Below are positions 8,405 to 17,677 of a stretch of DNA of 50,406 nt, piece by piece. Origin of the DNA: Leptospira sp. (lineage in GTDB: Bacteria; Spirochaetota; Leptospiria; Leptospirales; Leptospiraceae); assembly GCA_027531445.1 (NCBI GenBank), contig JAPZRK010000115.1:1-50406 (forward strand), given 5' to 3'. The notes under the pieces were generated by a model, which saw nothing but the letters and a program-made list of their open reading frames with translations, was not told where the DNA came from and searched no databases. Each line of letters starts with the position of its first letter. Positions within the stretch are counted from its first letter, which is position 1. The position numbers and the translations under genes were made by a program.

Positions 8405-9571
8405 ACCAGATTCTTTTTCTGCCAAATGAATCGCTTTTAATAGATCTACAGAAATATTAGTTTCGCCTGTATTGTATAGCTTCATTGCCTTGCCATGTTC
8501 CACAAGTTTATCGCGGTATTCTTTTTCTTTTGGTGTGCCGCGCATTTCTTTCCATTTTGAATTAAAGAATTCACATGCAAGATTGTGAATATAGAAATCT
8601 GCTTTCCGGATTTTCAAAGCTTTTTCTAGAGCAGATTCGGCTTCAGCCGTCCATCCATCTTTTTGGATTCGAGCTGTTTTTCCATCTGCAATTAAATTAG
8701 TTCGAAGCGATTGAAGATAGGCTATTTCAAAACTATAAAGCCAAACTTCATAATTTTTTTCATTTATGAGCCTTGCTTCTTTTGCGATTTGAGAGAGTTT
8801 CACCAAATCCTCTTCAGACGGATTTAAATCTGTTTTCTGAAGGACAATTAGAAATCTCATATATTCTAAATAAAATAGCAACTTTTCTTGTTTGTTTGAG
8901 AATCGTTCTCTATTTTTCCAAGCTTGCATGAACTCATATTTTGCTGAGATATATCCCTCACCGTCTTTTATATGAACTTTACCTAAAGCAAAATGAGTGT
9001 CAGGAAACTTTGGATCCAAAGAAATCGACTTTTTATACATTCGAATGGCTTCTTCATTTTTTCCTTTTGCGGCAAAGTAATCGCCTTTCTTTTTGGCGAG
9101 GACTGCTTCTTCATACTTGGTCGTATCCAATGGAAGTGCGACCGTCATCGGTCGATCTTCGATGAGTCGCAGGTACCCTTCTCCGCGAACCTGCCATCCA
9201 AAAAAAGTAGTTTGAAAAACGGATTTCACAGTGATCATCCCAACAATGTTGCCATCACGAAACGTTTTATGATCTAGGTTCTTTTCCAGAAGATATAGGA
9301 CTTGTCCAGGGCGAATCCCCTTTGGATCACGGATTTTGATCGTAACCGCATCAGGACGTGTATCCACTTCGAGCTCTGCCGCAACTTTATCCGCTTCAAA
9401 GTCACTTGCCTTTTCCACACTGATGACATCACCCACAACGATCATTCGTGTGGGCTCTAGGCTATTTTGGCTCCGAAACGCAAATGCCAACTGCTCCTCT
9501 TGGGATTGTCCAAACAATCCTCCAAAGAAAAAAGTGCAGGCAAGCAAAAGTATAGCACGAGCAGGAGACAT
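8396..9571 (-). CDS. Exported TPR-repeat protein
   Basis: A hydrophobic signal peptide (ARAILLLACTFFFGGLFG) precedes a 391-residue protein. The first ~130 mature residues are beta-rich and contain IRPGQVLYLLEK, resembling a surface or adaptor domain. Residues ~155-240 contain tetratricopeptide-type helices (YFAAKGKNEEAIRMYKKSIS, FPDTHFALGKVHIKDGEG). The rest is helical. It is probably periplasmic and mediates protein-protein contacts. No lipobox cysteine is evident. The gene stands 57 bp downstream of the penicillin-acylase gene on the same strand and may belong to that transcription unit. Specific role unknown. Confidence 0.7.
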   Translation of the reverse strand: MSPARAILLLACTFFFGGLFGQSQEEQLAFAFRSQNSLEPTRMIVVGDVISVEKASDFEADKVAAELEVDTRPDAVTIKIRDPKGIRPGQVLYLLEKNLDHKTFRDGNIVGMITVKSVFQTTFFGWQVRGEGYLRLIEDRPMTVALPLDTTKYEEAVLAKKKGDYFAAKGKNEEAIRMYKKSISLDPKFPDTHFALGKVHIKDGEGYISAKYEFMQAWKNRERFSNKQEKLLFYLEYMRFLIVLQKTDLNPSEEDLVKLSQIAKEARLINEKNYEVWLYSFEIAYLQSLRTNLIADGKTARIQKDGWTAEAESALEKALKIRKADFYIHNLACEFFNSKWKEMRGTPKEKEYRDKLVEHGKAMKLYNTGETNISVDLLKAIHLAEKESGLF

Positions 9572-9628
9572 TCTAAGAAATCTATCGGATTAAATCCCAC
9601 TTCTAGAGATAAAAATCCGATCTAAACT

Positions 9629-12145
9629 TTACTTTGAGGGGACAAACTCCATTTTCAGTCCATTGGCATAGGCATCTGCATTGAATAGAATCTTTCGATG
9701 TTTACCCTCATTATAGTCTTTCACCAAGTTTCCATAATATGGGCTTCCTAAATTTCCACTATTTCCTATAGGCAGTTGGGTTACGGAATCTTCAAATCTT
9801 CCGTAGTCAATCACCCGCCGTTTTGATGGACCAGCCATTGCCGTCCAATCTTCCTTCATCAACTTATACTTCAAATTATTGACGACCTCGGATCCACCTG
9901 GAGCGGGCATAGGCCCAACGTTGAACACACTACCGAGCAGTGGTAAAACACCTAATGGGTGGACATGTTTGATTCGATAAAGATTCTTCCATGCCCAGAG
10001 CGAAGGAGATTTTGAAACATTGGATTCGAGGTACGATACAGTTTCTTTGAAAGATCTTTGGAAAATATCACCTTGCGTTTCTATGACACCTACCGTTAGC
10101 TGATCATCCCAATAACTAGAATTTGGATTTCGAATGAATGCGCGGTAAGCATTCCAATATTCTGCGATGTCTCCATAGGTTCTAAAATTTTCTTCACCTA
10201 ACTCATCAAGAAGTAGATTTTTTAGAGTTAGATAATAAAAAACTTCATAAATAGAAGCACCCAAAGATTCTGTATCATGCTGAAAGTCCCATTTTTTGAG
10301 AAGGTCTAGAGCACGTTTTTCATTCGGTGTTTTTACGCCTTCCAGATATGGAAGGGCTTTTTCAATGTATTCCGGGGCAAAAGAAGAATACGTATCGTTT
10401 TGAAACGCGGCCATTTCTTCGAGCGACCATTTTTCTTGCCTTCCCAAAACAGAAGATATTCTTAAAAAGCGATCAGCCGGTTGCCAATTGCCTTCTACGG
10501 AATTGAGACCTGGTATCTTTCCTGATGTGACTTTATTGTTGGCAGTGGCGATAATTCCATTTTTAGGATTCACAAGTTTTGGATTAAGGGAACTCGGCAC
10601 ATAACCGATTACATCATTTTCTCCTGTTGATCCTTCCAGAATTTTTCGAGGATTGCCTGATTTTAGAATCGGAAATCTGCCCACAGAATAATATGCAATG
10701 TTTCCCTTGGCATCCGCATAACTAAAATTCAAGCCGGGCGCAGAAATCAATGACGATGCATCATCTAACTCTTGAAATGAGTTGGATTTGCCCATCTTAT
10801 ACAATACATCGAGAAGTGGATTTTTTAGGTGGTGGTGGGCCCAATACAAACTAATCGGACGACCAGTATAACCCTTTATGTGCTCAGTGAATATGGGTCC
10901 ATGTGAAGAAATTTGTACTTGGAAGGGAGATGTTTTTCCGTCTTTGTAGGTGATTTGATCTTGATAAACCTCTAGTGGAACCCATTTTCCATTTTGGAGA
11001 ATTTTATCACCCTCAATTGTTTCGGCATACAAATTGACATCGTCTTGCTCTAACATGGTAAGACCCCATGCCTTCTCTTTGTTATGTGCAATCAATGGGA
11101 AAGGAACTATCGAGAGAAAATATCCGTAATTTTCGTAACCTGGAAATTTAATATGAGCTTCATACCAAGCACCTGGATTGGAAAGTGCAATGTGTGGATC
11201 ATTGGCGAGAATGGCACCACCACTGGTGGACCTTGACGGAGCAATCAACCAAGAATTGCTTCCTTCTAAAGGTTCAATAGGAAGAGTGAGAGTGGAGACT
11301 GCATTTAATACTGGCTGCAGAGATTCATAAAGAGCTAAACTAAGTGCGCGTTGTCCCTGGGTAGAATAAGGAGTGAGTCGATCATTGGGAGGTTGAATCT
11401 TGCTTCTTAAGCTAATGGCTGGCGAGCCTGGTTGAGATTCGATGATGGTTACAGGATCAACTTCGGCATCATACCTTGGAAAAAGTTCTGATGCCATTCT
11501 TCCAACTAACTGACCTTCTAAGATCGAGTACAAACTATCCGATTTGATACCTTCAGCAAAGGAAAATCCCATGTAAAATAAAAACGAAATCGCATCTACG
11601 GGAGTAAAGGGCTCTGGTTTGATACCTAAAATTGTGAACTCGATTGGGTATTTTCCTTCTGCAACAAAAGCATTTGCACCAGCAAGGAAGTAGTCCAATT
11701 GTTGCCAAGCTTCCGGGTATAAATGGGACTTTTCGTTCACATATTCTTCAGCGGTTTTTTTGAGCAAAAGTGTTTTTAAAAATTTATCCGATTCTAAAAG
11801 TTTATCGCCAAATAAAGAAGTGAGCTCTCCTTTTCCGATGCGGCGTTGGAGCTCCATCTGAAAGAGTCGATCTTGCGCCATAACATAGCCTAGCGCAAAG
11901 TAGGCGGACTTTGCGTCTCCGCCTTCGATGTGAGGAATACCCGCTCCATCACGAATCACTGTCACCTTAGAAGTTAGATAGGGATGTTCGATGGTAGAGG
12001 TATAGTTGGGTGCATTGAGTGCAACGAGCCCCCAAAAAATAAAATGAAGAATCACGGGAAGCAGAAGTAAAAAAGAAACCCCTCCGAATAGAAGGGGTTT
12101 TTTTCTGAACTTTGCTACTGCATTTAAAAATACGGTGGCAATCAT
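9629..12145 (-). CDS. Penicillin acylase family Ntn hydrolase, membrane-anchored
   Basis: The 838-residue protein has the penicillin amidase architecture: an alpha-chain region with the signature AYFALGYVMAQDRLFQMEL (80-99), then the autoprocessing site GSNSW, with Ser296 as expected N-terminal nucleophile of the beta chain. LANDPHI and GWxAxH-like beta-chain motifs follow. A hydrophobic segment (about 19-43) acts as signal or anchor. Family members hydrolyse amide bonds of penicillins, acyl-homoserine lactones or acyl-amino acids; the sequence does not tell which. It begins 12 bp after an anchored neighbour (12158-13357) on the same strand, so the two are probably made together. Confidence 0.9.
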   Translation of the reverse strand: MIATVFLNAVAKFRKKPLLFGGVSFLLLLPVILHFIFWGLVALNAPNYTSTIEHPYLTSKVTVIRDGAGIPHIEGGDAKSAYFALGYVMAQDRLFQMELQRRIGKGELTSLFGDKLLESDKFLKTLLLKKTAEEYVNEKSHLYPEAWQQLDYFLAGANAFVAEGKYPIEFTILGIKPEPFTPVDAISFLFYMGFSFAEGIKSDSLYSILEGQLVGRMASELFPRYDAEVDPVTIIESQPGSPAISLRSKIQPPNDRLTPYSTQGQRALSLALYESLQPVLNAVSTLTLPIEPLEGSNSWLIAPSRSTSGGAILANDPHIALSNPGAWYEAHIKFPGYENYGYFLSIVPFPLIAHNKEKAWGLTMLEQDDVNLYAETIEGDKILQNGKWVPLEVYQDQITYKDGKTSPFQVQISSHGPIFTEHIKGYTGRPISLYWAHHHLKNPLLDVLYKMGKSNSFQELDDASSLISAPGLNFSYADAKGNIAYYSVGRFPILKSGNPRKILEGSTGENDVIGYVPSSLNPKLVNPKNGIIATANNKVTSGKIPGLNSVEGNWQPADRFLRISSVLGRQEKWSLEEMAAFQNDTYSSFAPEYIEKALPYLEGVKTPNEKRALDLLKKWDFQHDTESLGASIYEVFYYLTLKNLLLDELGEENFRTYGDIAEYWNAYRAFIRNPNSSYWDDQLTVGVIETQGDIFQRSFKETVSYLESNVSKSPSLWAWKNLYRIKHVHPLGVLPLLGSVFNVGPMPAPGGSEVVNNLKYKLMKEDWTAMAGPSKRRVIDYGRFEDSVTQLPIGNSGNLGSPYYGNLVKDYNEGKHRKILFNADAYANGLKMEFVPSK

Positions 12146-12157
12146 ATTTATTCCTTA

Positions 12158-13357
12158 TTAAAGAGACTTGAGCTGACGAATCCGTTCTTGTTTGTCCTGG
12201 GAGTCCCATGCGGCAGTAGAGAATGATTCCACTTTATAGAATTTTGTTTTGTATTCGTCCTTATAAGGGTAAACGAGCTCTCTATCTGGCTCTGTCGTTT
12301 TTGCCGCTTGGAGTTTTCGTAAACCTTCCTCGCCTTGGTTGTACCATTCAGGATCTATGGGTAGGTTGACTCGATGCCCACGGAACGAGGTTGCAAGATA
12401 AGGCCCATCCAAATCTTTATCACGTAAAATCTTTCCAAAAAAGATAAATTCTACTTCATTTGAGCCACTTTTAAGATCACCGTCGTAGATCGCATAGGCG
12501 ATGTATTCACCATTTTTTTCGTCTTTCAGGTTCGCCTCTAAATGATACTTTCCTTTTCGAAATACATTTACAACTGCACGAACGATAAGTGAACCATCTT
12601 GCAATGTATCTGAAAAAACACCACTAAATTCGGCGGAACTGGTTGGAGAAGAAAAGAAGCTAGCAGTAACAGTTGTTTTGAGACTTTCAGGACCATATGT
12701 TATATTTGCTACAAGTGACATTTGACCCCAATCTGCTTTTGTTGGTTTCCATGAGAAAGTGTAGACATTGTCTCCTCTTACCTGATCTCCATCTGATCCA
12801 TTGTCGTTGACATCTGCACTTACCGTTCCGTATCTCTGACCTTCCCATTCTCTAAATACTTGGTGAGAATCGATTGAAATTTTAACCTTGTTACGTGCTT
12901 TGTCTCGGCATTCCAACGTAACATACATTACATCCTTATTACCGACGACCGCCCATGTCTTAGGTTGGAAGAGACATACGTATCCATTTGCATCTTTTGT
13001 TTTTTCATCGAGTTGATAATCTGGAGAGTTTTCGATGATAAATGGAAACGCCAAATCATGATTTAAAATGGACATCGGTCTTGAATATGGAGGGTATTGC
13101 GCCCACTCTTCGTATTGCTCTAGTAAGATGGCTGGAGTAGCTCCATCTTCTGAAATATCGCCGCCTGAACTTCCGTCATACCCGCCCGAGTAATTTCCGC
13201 TAGTTGGATCGTTTGAATTGGACATGATGTCCTGTTTAGATCTTTTTCCTTGTTCTGTCTCTGAATCGTAACCATTCTTGAAGACAAAATAAACGATGAC
13301 AATAACCAAAGACAAAACGATTGCGAGATACACACCGTATCTTCGAAGAAGCTCCAT
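12158..13357 (-). CDS. Membrane-anchored extracytoplasmic protein with beta-sandwich-like region
   Basis: One N-terminal membrane helix (YGVYLAIVLSLVIVIVYFVF) is followed by a low-complexity Gly/Ser/Asp linker (about 35-75) and a large predicted beta-rich ectodomain. The segment DVNDNGSDGDQVRGDNVYTF is an acidic loop of the GDxxxGDxxYT type seen in choice-of-anchor X and Ig-like bacterial domains, and it may bind calcium. The gene lies immediately upstream of the penicillin-acylase gene, which is also anchored, suggesting a shared envelope location. No enzyme motif was recognised, so a structural or adhesive role is only an inference. Confidence 0.6.
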   Translation of the reverse strand: MELLRRYGVYLAIVLSLVIVIVYFVFKNGYDSETEQGKRSKQDIMSNSNDPTSGNYSGGYDGSSGGDISEDGATPAILLEQYEEWAQYPPYSRPMSILNHDLAFPFIIENSPDYQLDEKTKDANGYVCLFQPKTWAVVGNKDVMYVTLECRDKARNKVKISIDSHQVFREWEGQRYGTVSADVNDNGSDGDQVRGDNVYTFSWKPTKADWGQMSLVANITYGPESLKTTVTASFFSSPTSSAEFSGVFSDTLQDGSLIVRAVVNVFRKGKYHLEANLKDEKNGEYIAYAIYDGDLKSGSNEVEFIFFGKILRDKDLDGPYLATSFRGHRVNLPIDPEWYNQGEEGLRKLQAAKTTEPDRELVYPYKDEYKTKFYKVESFSTAAWDSQDKQERIRQLKSL

Positions 13358-13423
13358 TTCTAAACCACCTTTGTTGTAAAACGCTTAGAAGATGGAGCAA
13401 ATCGAATGATTGTAAAGTAAAAT

Positions 13424-14089
13424 TTATTCTGACTTTAAGTATGCAAGTTCTTCAAAGACAATTCCACTTCCTTTGAACTCTTTCCATGAATGATAATGAA
13501 CAGCGATCGAATTTGGATATGATGCAAGTCCACCCCACTTACGAAACCCACCAAGGCCTGCATTATAAGCAAGAAGTGCATTTCTTGGAGAGCCAGTTTC
13601 CTTCATCAAATCATTCAAATAAAGAACTCCCATCTTGAGATTCACTTCTGCCTTAAATAGATCCCGCTTATCTTGGTAGCTAATTCCTTTTGATTTCGCC
13701 AGCCATTTGGCTGTATCAGGCATAATTTGCATAAACCCAAGCGCACCTTTATGCGACTTTGCAGTTCTTTTGAATTGAGATTCTGTTTGGATCACTCCCA
13801 AAAGAAAGGCTACTTTATCTATCTCACGATCCTTTCCAAATTCCGATTTTTTGGGAAACTTGAGTAGAGACGCGTGAATGTAGATCTCTCTCGCAAGTTC
13901 TTCTCTCTCGGAACGTCGTAGTCCTGAACGTTGTTTGCCAATATAGTCAGCGATGCGGAGAATTTCATTCTTTTGGAGGCTTTGGTCTGCTTCTCTGCTC
14001 GTTTTTCCATAGGATTCAAATAGAGAAATGCAAGTCAGTAGAAGAAAAAACAGGATTTTGAGAGCTTGGTTGGATTTTTCGCGTATCAT
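13424..14089 (-). CDS. Lytic transglycosylase (SLT domain), exported
   Basis: A signal peptide (ALKILFFLLLTCISLFES) leads into a 221-residue protein with a lysozyme-like goose-type SLT domain. The catalytic Glu lies in IQTESQFK, and GALGFMQIMPDTA and LLAYNAGLGG complete the family motifs. The enzyme cleaves the glycan strands of peptidoglycan with formation of 1,6-anhydro ends, in the periplasm. The ATG at 14089 has a GAGGTG ribosome binding site. A perfect 17-bp palindrome begins only 12 bp upstream of the start codon, so transcription is probably controlled by a dedicated regulator shared with the divergent kinase gene. Confidence 0.9.
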   Translation of the reverse strand: MIREKSNQALKILFFLLLTCISLFESYGKTSREADQSLQKNEILRIADYIGKQRSGLRRSEREELAREIYIHASLLKFPKKSEFGKDREIDKVAFLLGVIQTESQFKRTAKSHKGALGFMQIMPDTAKWLAKSKGISYQDKRDLFKAEVNLKMGVLYLNDLMKETGSPRNALLAYNAGLGGFRKWGGLASYPNSIAVHYHSWKEFKGSGIVFEELAYLKSE

Positions 14090-14100
14090 TTTTTCACCTC

Positions 14101-14178
14101 ATTGTGCGATGCACAATCGATACGACCATTATTTTATGCGGCGCACAATTGTCCAGCCAATTTTGTGCACTGCACCAT
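14101..14178. promoter_or_regulatory. Array of three 17-bp palindromic operators between transglycosylase and kinase genes
   Basis: Site 1 (14101-14117) is a perfect palindrome, ATTGTGC-GAT-GCACAAT. Sites 2 (14133-14149) and 3 (14162-14178) each match it at 13 of 17 positions, with site 2 keeping GCACAAT and site 3 keeping TTGTGC and TGCAC. Starts are 32 and 29 bp apart, about three helical turns, so a dimeric regulator could bind all three on one face. They lie in the divergent promoter region. The regulator is not evident in this window. Confidence 0.7.
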
Positions 14179-14248
14179 CAACCCATTTCCTATTTTATCG
14201 TTGTCACTATCCCATTTTCCATTAGGACGAGGACAAATAGAGCATTCG

Positions 14249-16633
14249 ATGTACTTTAACTTTTATAGCTTTTATTACTTTGGTTTGTCCCTTTTGACTG
14301 GAATGGGGCTTTTTTACTTTCTTTGGCAGAGGAAAACACTGCCAAAGTCCTTCTTCGACTACCAACTATTTCTTTTGTCCTTATTCGCTTGGAGCGTGTC
14401 CTGGACGATTTGCTCTTCCTTTTTGGGAATGTGGACTGCTCATGTTTTTATATTTCTAAAAAATCCCGCCATCCTTCTCCTCGGTACCTCTTTACTCTCT
14501 GCATGTTTTCATTTTGGCAAAGATGATTTTCCAAAGTCGAGTCGACTCTTTATCACTCTCTCTTGGATCATTTCTTTTTTCGCCGCCGTATTCAATGGCT
14601 GGGGATCTTTCTACCGGCCAATTGAGTTTGATACAAATATGGAATTTTTTGTTCCAATGCAATATTCACAAAATCCAATCATCGAAGTGAGTATTCTTTC
14701 TGTAGCGGTTACAGTTTGTTTGCAACTCATCACTTGTTTTGTCGTTTTAGGTTTCAAATATCAAATAGCAGATGTTCGAACAAAAAAGCATATTATGAAC
14801 TTCTTTTTTGTTTCAGCTTCTATCTTCATACTTGCTTTTCTAAACATTTTGGTTGATCTCAAATTAATGAGCAATGATAACTATTTGTTTTTGCTAACCA
14901 ATGTTACTTTTATTGCGATTACACTTCTTATCATAAATGTTTTGAATCAAGAAAACATCCCTTCAAGCGTTGGATTCAAAATTATGACATTTAACGCAAC
15001 GCTTATGTATCTAGCATTATCTTTTATTGCGAACATTTTGTTTTCCAAATACAAAGCAGATTATATTAGTGATTTAGAAAGAGAAAAAAACTATGTTAAA
15101 ACTCAGCTCGAGAAGGGTATTCGCAATCCCATTGTGTATCAGTCGGATCTAGTTATTGATCTTGAATCGAATCAGTTTTTAATCAATAAATTCCAAAGAC
15201 CGCTTAGTGATTTTGAAAATTTTGCAAATCATATCCCACGTTTTGAGTCTTTCAAAACGGAAACTCTATTTTCCAATTTGAATGGAGTATTCTGGACAGG
15301 CGATTTCAACGCAAATAACAGACACTATCTGATGGGAATTTCCTATAAAGAATATCGGATTAAAATCCACAGTGTCGTCATTGCTCTCCTTGCAACTTTA
15401 TTTACAGCGATAGTGAGTGTACTGGTTCTATATCCTCTTCTTCATAAAAGAAGCATTGTTGCTCCTCTTAGCAGGCTTATGGATGGAATCCATCGGATGC
15501 AAAATGGAGAGCTGAATCTACAGCTAAAAGTTACCACTCAAGATGAAATTGGAGTCATCACAACGAGTTTCAATGATCTGATTGGTCGCGTAAAGGATTC
15601 ACAAGAAAATTTAGAGCATTTGATTCAAGAACGAACCGTTGAACTCCATGCAAAATTATTGGAGCTGGAAAATGCTCAATCTCAACTTTTGATTTCAGAA
15701 CGCATGTCTACTTTAGGAAAAATTGCGGCTGGCGTCGCACACGAAATCAACAATCCACTTGCCGCGATCAAAGCAAGTGCATCCTATTTGAAAAATGACT
15801 CAAGTTTTGTTTTAGGTAATGAACAAAATGAAATCAATCCCGTTGAGTTAGACATTAACAAATTAGTTTTCAATGAGACAATCTTTCCTTTAGATAGTTC
15901 AATCTCCAAAATAAAACAAAAGAGAGCACTTGCTGATTTTTTCGAAAAAGTTGGATTTGATGACCCGGCTGAACTAAGCGATATATGTTATGATATGGGA
16001 ATATATTCAATTCCCGTTGAATATGAAGCGAATTTTTCAAACGAACAAGGTAAGTCATTCTTCGTTAATGCGATCAAAAAAAGACAAATTGTATTTCATT
16101 TAAACATCATAGAAACAGCAGTAGAACGAGCATCCAAAATCGTATTCGCTCTACGTCATTACTCGTATGCTGGTCCCAAAGAGAATAAATCAACTTTTAA
16201 ATTACATCGAGGAATTCAAGAAATTCTTAAAATGTATTCTGGCATTTGGAAACAAGGTACAATTATAGATTTTCAAGTAAATGATTCGATTTTAATCTCC
16301 GGATATCCCGACGAACTAGCGCAAGTCTGGACCAATTTGATTTATAATGCCCTGCAAGCAACTTCCAACATCAAAGGAATCATTGACATCCGATCTGAAA
16401 TCGAAGGAAAATACGTTTATGTAACAATCAGTGATAATGGTCACGGCATTTCAGAAGAACATCTACCAAATATTTTTGAACCATTTTTTACAACAAAAGA
16501 ATTGGGAATGGGAACAGGTCTCGGTTTATCCATTGTGAAAAAAATTATCGAAGCGCACGAAGGATCAATACAAGTTGAAAGTCAACCAGGAAGAACAGTG
16601 TTTAAAGTGAAATTGCCTATCGCTAACGCCTAA
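14249..16633 (+). CDS. Membrane sensor histidine kinase with HAMP domain and an insertion in the DHp domain
   Basis: From the ATG at 14249 the kinase has 794 residues. The order is: an N-terminal bundle of about eight membrane helices, a short extracytoplasmic sensor of ~90 residues, a further helix, HAMP (about 410-465), a coiled linker, the phospho-acceptor H-box GVAHEINNPLAAIK with His498, and an ATPase domain. The ATPase domain carries an N-box (WTNLIYNALQA), G1 (SDNGHGI), F-box and G2 (GTGLGLSIV). About 95 residues separate the two dimerisation helices where most kinases have a short loop. No response regulator is adjacent, so this is an orphan kinase. A start at 14066 is possible on paper but would place the operators inside the gene. 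Confidence 0.9.
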   Translation: MYFNFYSFYYFGLSLLTGMGLFYFLWQRKTLPKSFFDYQLFLLSLFAWSVSWTICSSFLGMWTAHVFIFLKNPAILLLGTSLLSACFHFGKDDFPKSSRLFITLSWIISFFAAVFNGWGSFYRPIEFDTNMEFFVPMQYSQNPIIEVSILSVAVTVCLQLITCFVVLGFKYQIADVRTKKHIMNFFFVSASIFILAFLNILVDLKLMSNDNYLFLLTNVTFIAITLLIINVLNQENIPSSVGFKIMTFNATLMYLALSFIANILFSKYKADYISDLEREKNYVKTQLEKGIRNPIVYQSDLVIDLESNQFLINKFQRPLSDFENFANHIPRFESFKTETLFSNLNGVFWTGDFNANNRHYLMGISYKEYRIKIHSVVIALLATLFTAIVSVLVLYPLLHKRSIVAPLSRLMDGIHRMQNGELNLQLKVTTQDEIGVITTSFNDLIGRVKDSQENLEHLIQERTVELHAKLLELENAQSQLLISERMSTLGKIAAGVAHEINNPLAAIKASASYLKNDSSFVLGNEQNEINPVELDINKLVFNETIFPLDSSISKIKQKRALADFFEKVGFDDPAELSDICYDMGIYSIPVEYEANFSNEQGKSFFVNAIKKRQIVFHLNIIETAVERASKIVFALRHYSYAGPKENKSTFKLHRGIQEILKMYSGIWKQGTIIDFQVNDSILISGYPDELAQVWTNLIYNALQATSNIKGIIDIRSEIEGKYVYVTISDNGHGISEEHLPNIFEPFFTTKELGMGTGLGLSIVKKIIEAHEGSIQVESQPGRTVFKVKLPIANA

Positions 16634-17677
16634 TTATGGCTTAGCATTCTTCATTGATTCTTCTAAAATGCTTCGTTTGGTTATCATAGGAATTTCCTGT
16701 TTGTGTCTGAAATATTTACGATTCCAAAAACCTTCTTCCTTTGGTGTTAGGTTATCGCCTGCTTCCTCTAATGTTTTGCTTTCATCCTCAGAAATCTGAG
16801 AATTCTTTTGTTTTTCATTTCTTTCGGCTTCAAGTTTTTCTTTCTTTTCTTTGATGTCTTGTTTACTTACATCACCTTTGTCCTTTGAATCTTCCTTTGT
16901 TTCATCAGATTTCGAGTTGTTTTCTTTTTTTGAATTTCTTTTATCCTCGCCATTAGATTGATCGGCATTGCTTTCCTTTTTTTCATCTCCTCCTCCACTA
17001 GAATTTCCTCCCCCATTCGAATCGCCGCCGCCACCACCAGAATTCTTGGGTGGATTTTTGCATTGTTCTTGCCAGCTTGGTAAACTCGCTATCGCTTTAG
17101 TTACATCATTTAACAAAACATAGGATTCCTTACTCATTAAAAAATTGAATTTTAAAAAAGAAAGGAAGGTACTTCCCAAAAACCTTTTTTTAGAAAACTC
17201 CCACAATAAGAGCGTTTGGTCATAATTGCATGATTTTGAATCCAAGGATTCTTTTCCCCACTGAAACAGTATATGGCCATCTGTATGATATGCTTCCCAA
17301 AAAAAACGATTGGATCCAACGAGAGAATCAGTTAGGTTGTGCGCATCCTCATATTCCTTCGCCTTAAAATGGGAGAGTGCTAAGTTGAGCAAAGGTCTCT
17401 CCTGTCGAAATCCAAACGAAGAACTTTCTAAAAATGATTCCTTTGCCTCGTTAATTTGCGCTCCATTGTATTCACCTATCCCTTGCTTATTGGGAACAAT
17501 TGATGGATGTTTTAATCTTTTTTGTGCGCAGGTATAGATTCCAATTTGAAAAAGTATAAATAAAATGAGTAGAATGTACTTTCCTTTTTTCCAATACTTA
17601 GAAAGATCCGACTCTACTAAATCACTGCGATTATTTAAATTCAAACTTAACCGCCTTACGTATCCATAGAAAGTCAT
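16634..17677 (-). CDS. BatC-like anchored protein with TPR-like helices and charged low-complexity tail
   Basis: One membrane helix (KYILLILFILFQIGIYTC) is followed by ~130 residues with TPR-like helices (LLNLALSHFKAKEYEDAHNL), then a Gly/Ser linker and a ~110-residue Lys/Glu/Asp/Ser-rich tail. Position after batB and the TPR-like content suggest the BatC type of the Bat operon, but similarity is by context more than by motif. Its start at 17677 overlaps the end of batB by 47 nt and has no clear ribosome binding site, so translational coupling is likely. The stop directly abuts the convergent kinase gene. Confidence 0.6.
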   Translation of the reverse strand: MTFYGYVRRLSLNLNNRSDLVESDLSKYWKKGKYILLILFILFQIGIYTCAQKRLKHPSIVPNKQGIGEYNGAQINEAKESFLESSSFGFRQERPLLNLALSHFKAKEYEDAHNLTDSLVGSNRFFWEAYHTDGHILFQWGKESLDSKSCNYDQTLLLWEFSKKRFLGSTFLSFLKFNFLMSKESYVLLNDVTKAIASLPSWQEQCKNPPKNSGGGGGDSNGGGNSSGGGDEKKESNADQSNGEDKRNSKKENNSKSDETKEDSKDKGDVSKQDIKEKKEKLEAERNEKQKNSQISEDESKTLEEAGDNLTPKEEGFWNRKYFRHKQEIPMITKRSILEESMKNAKP

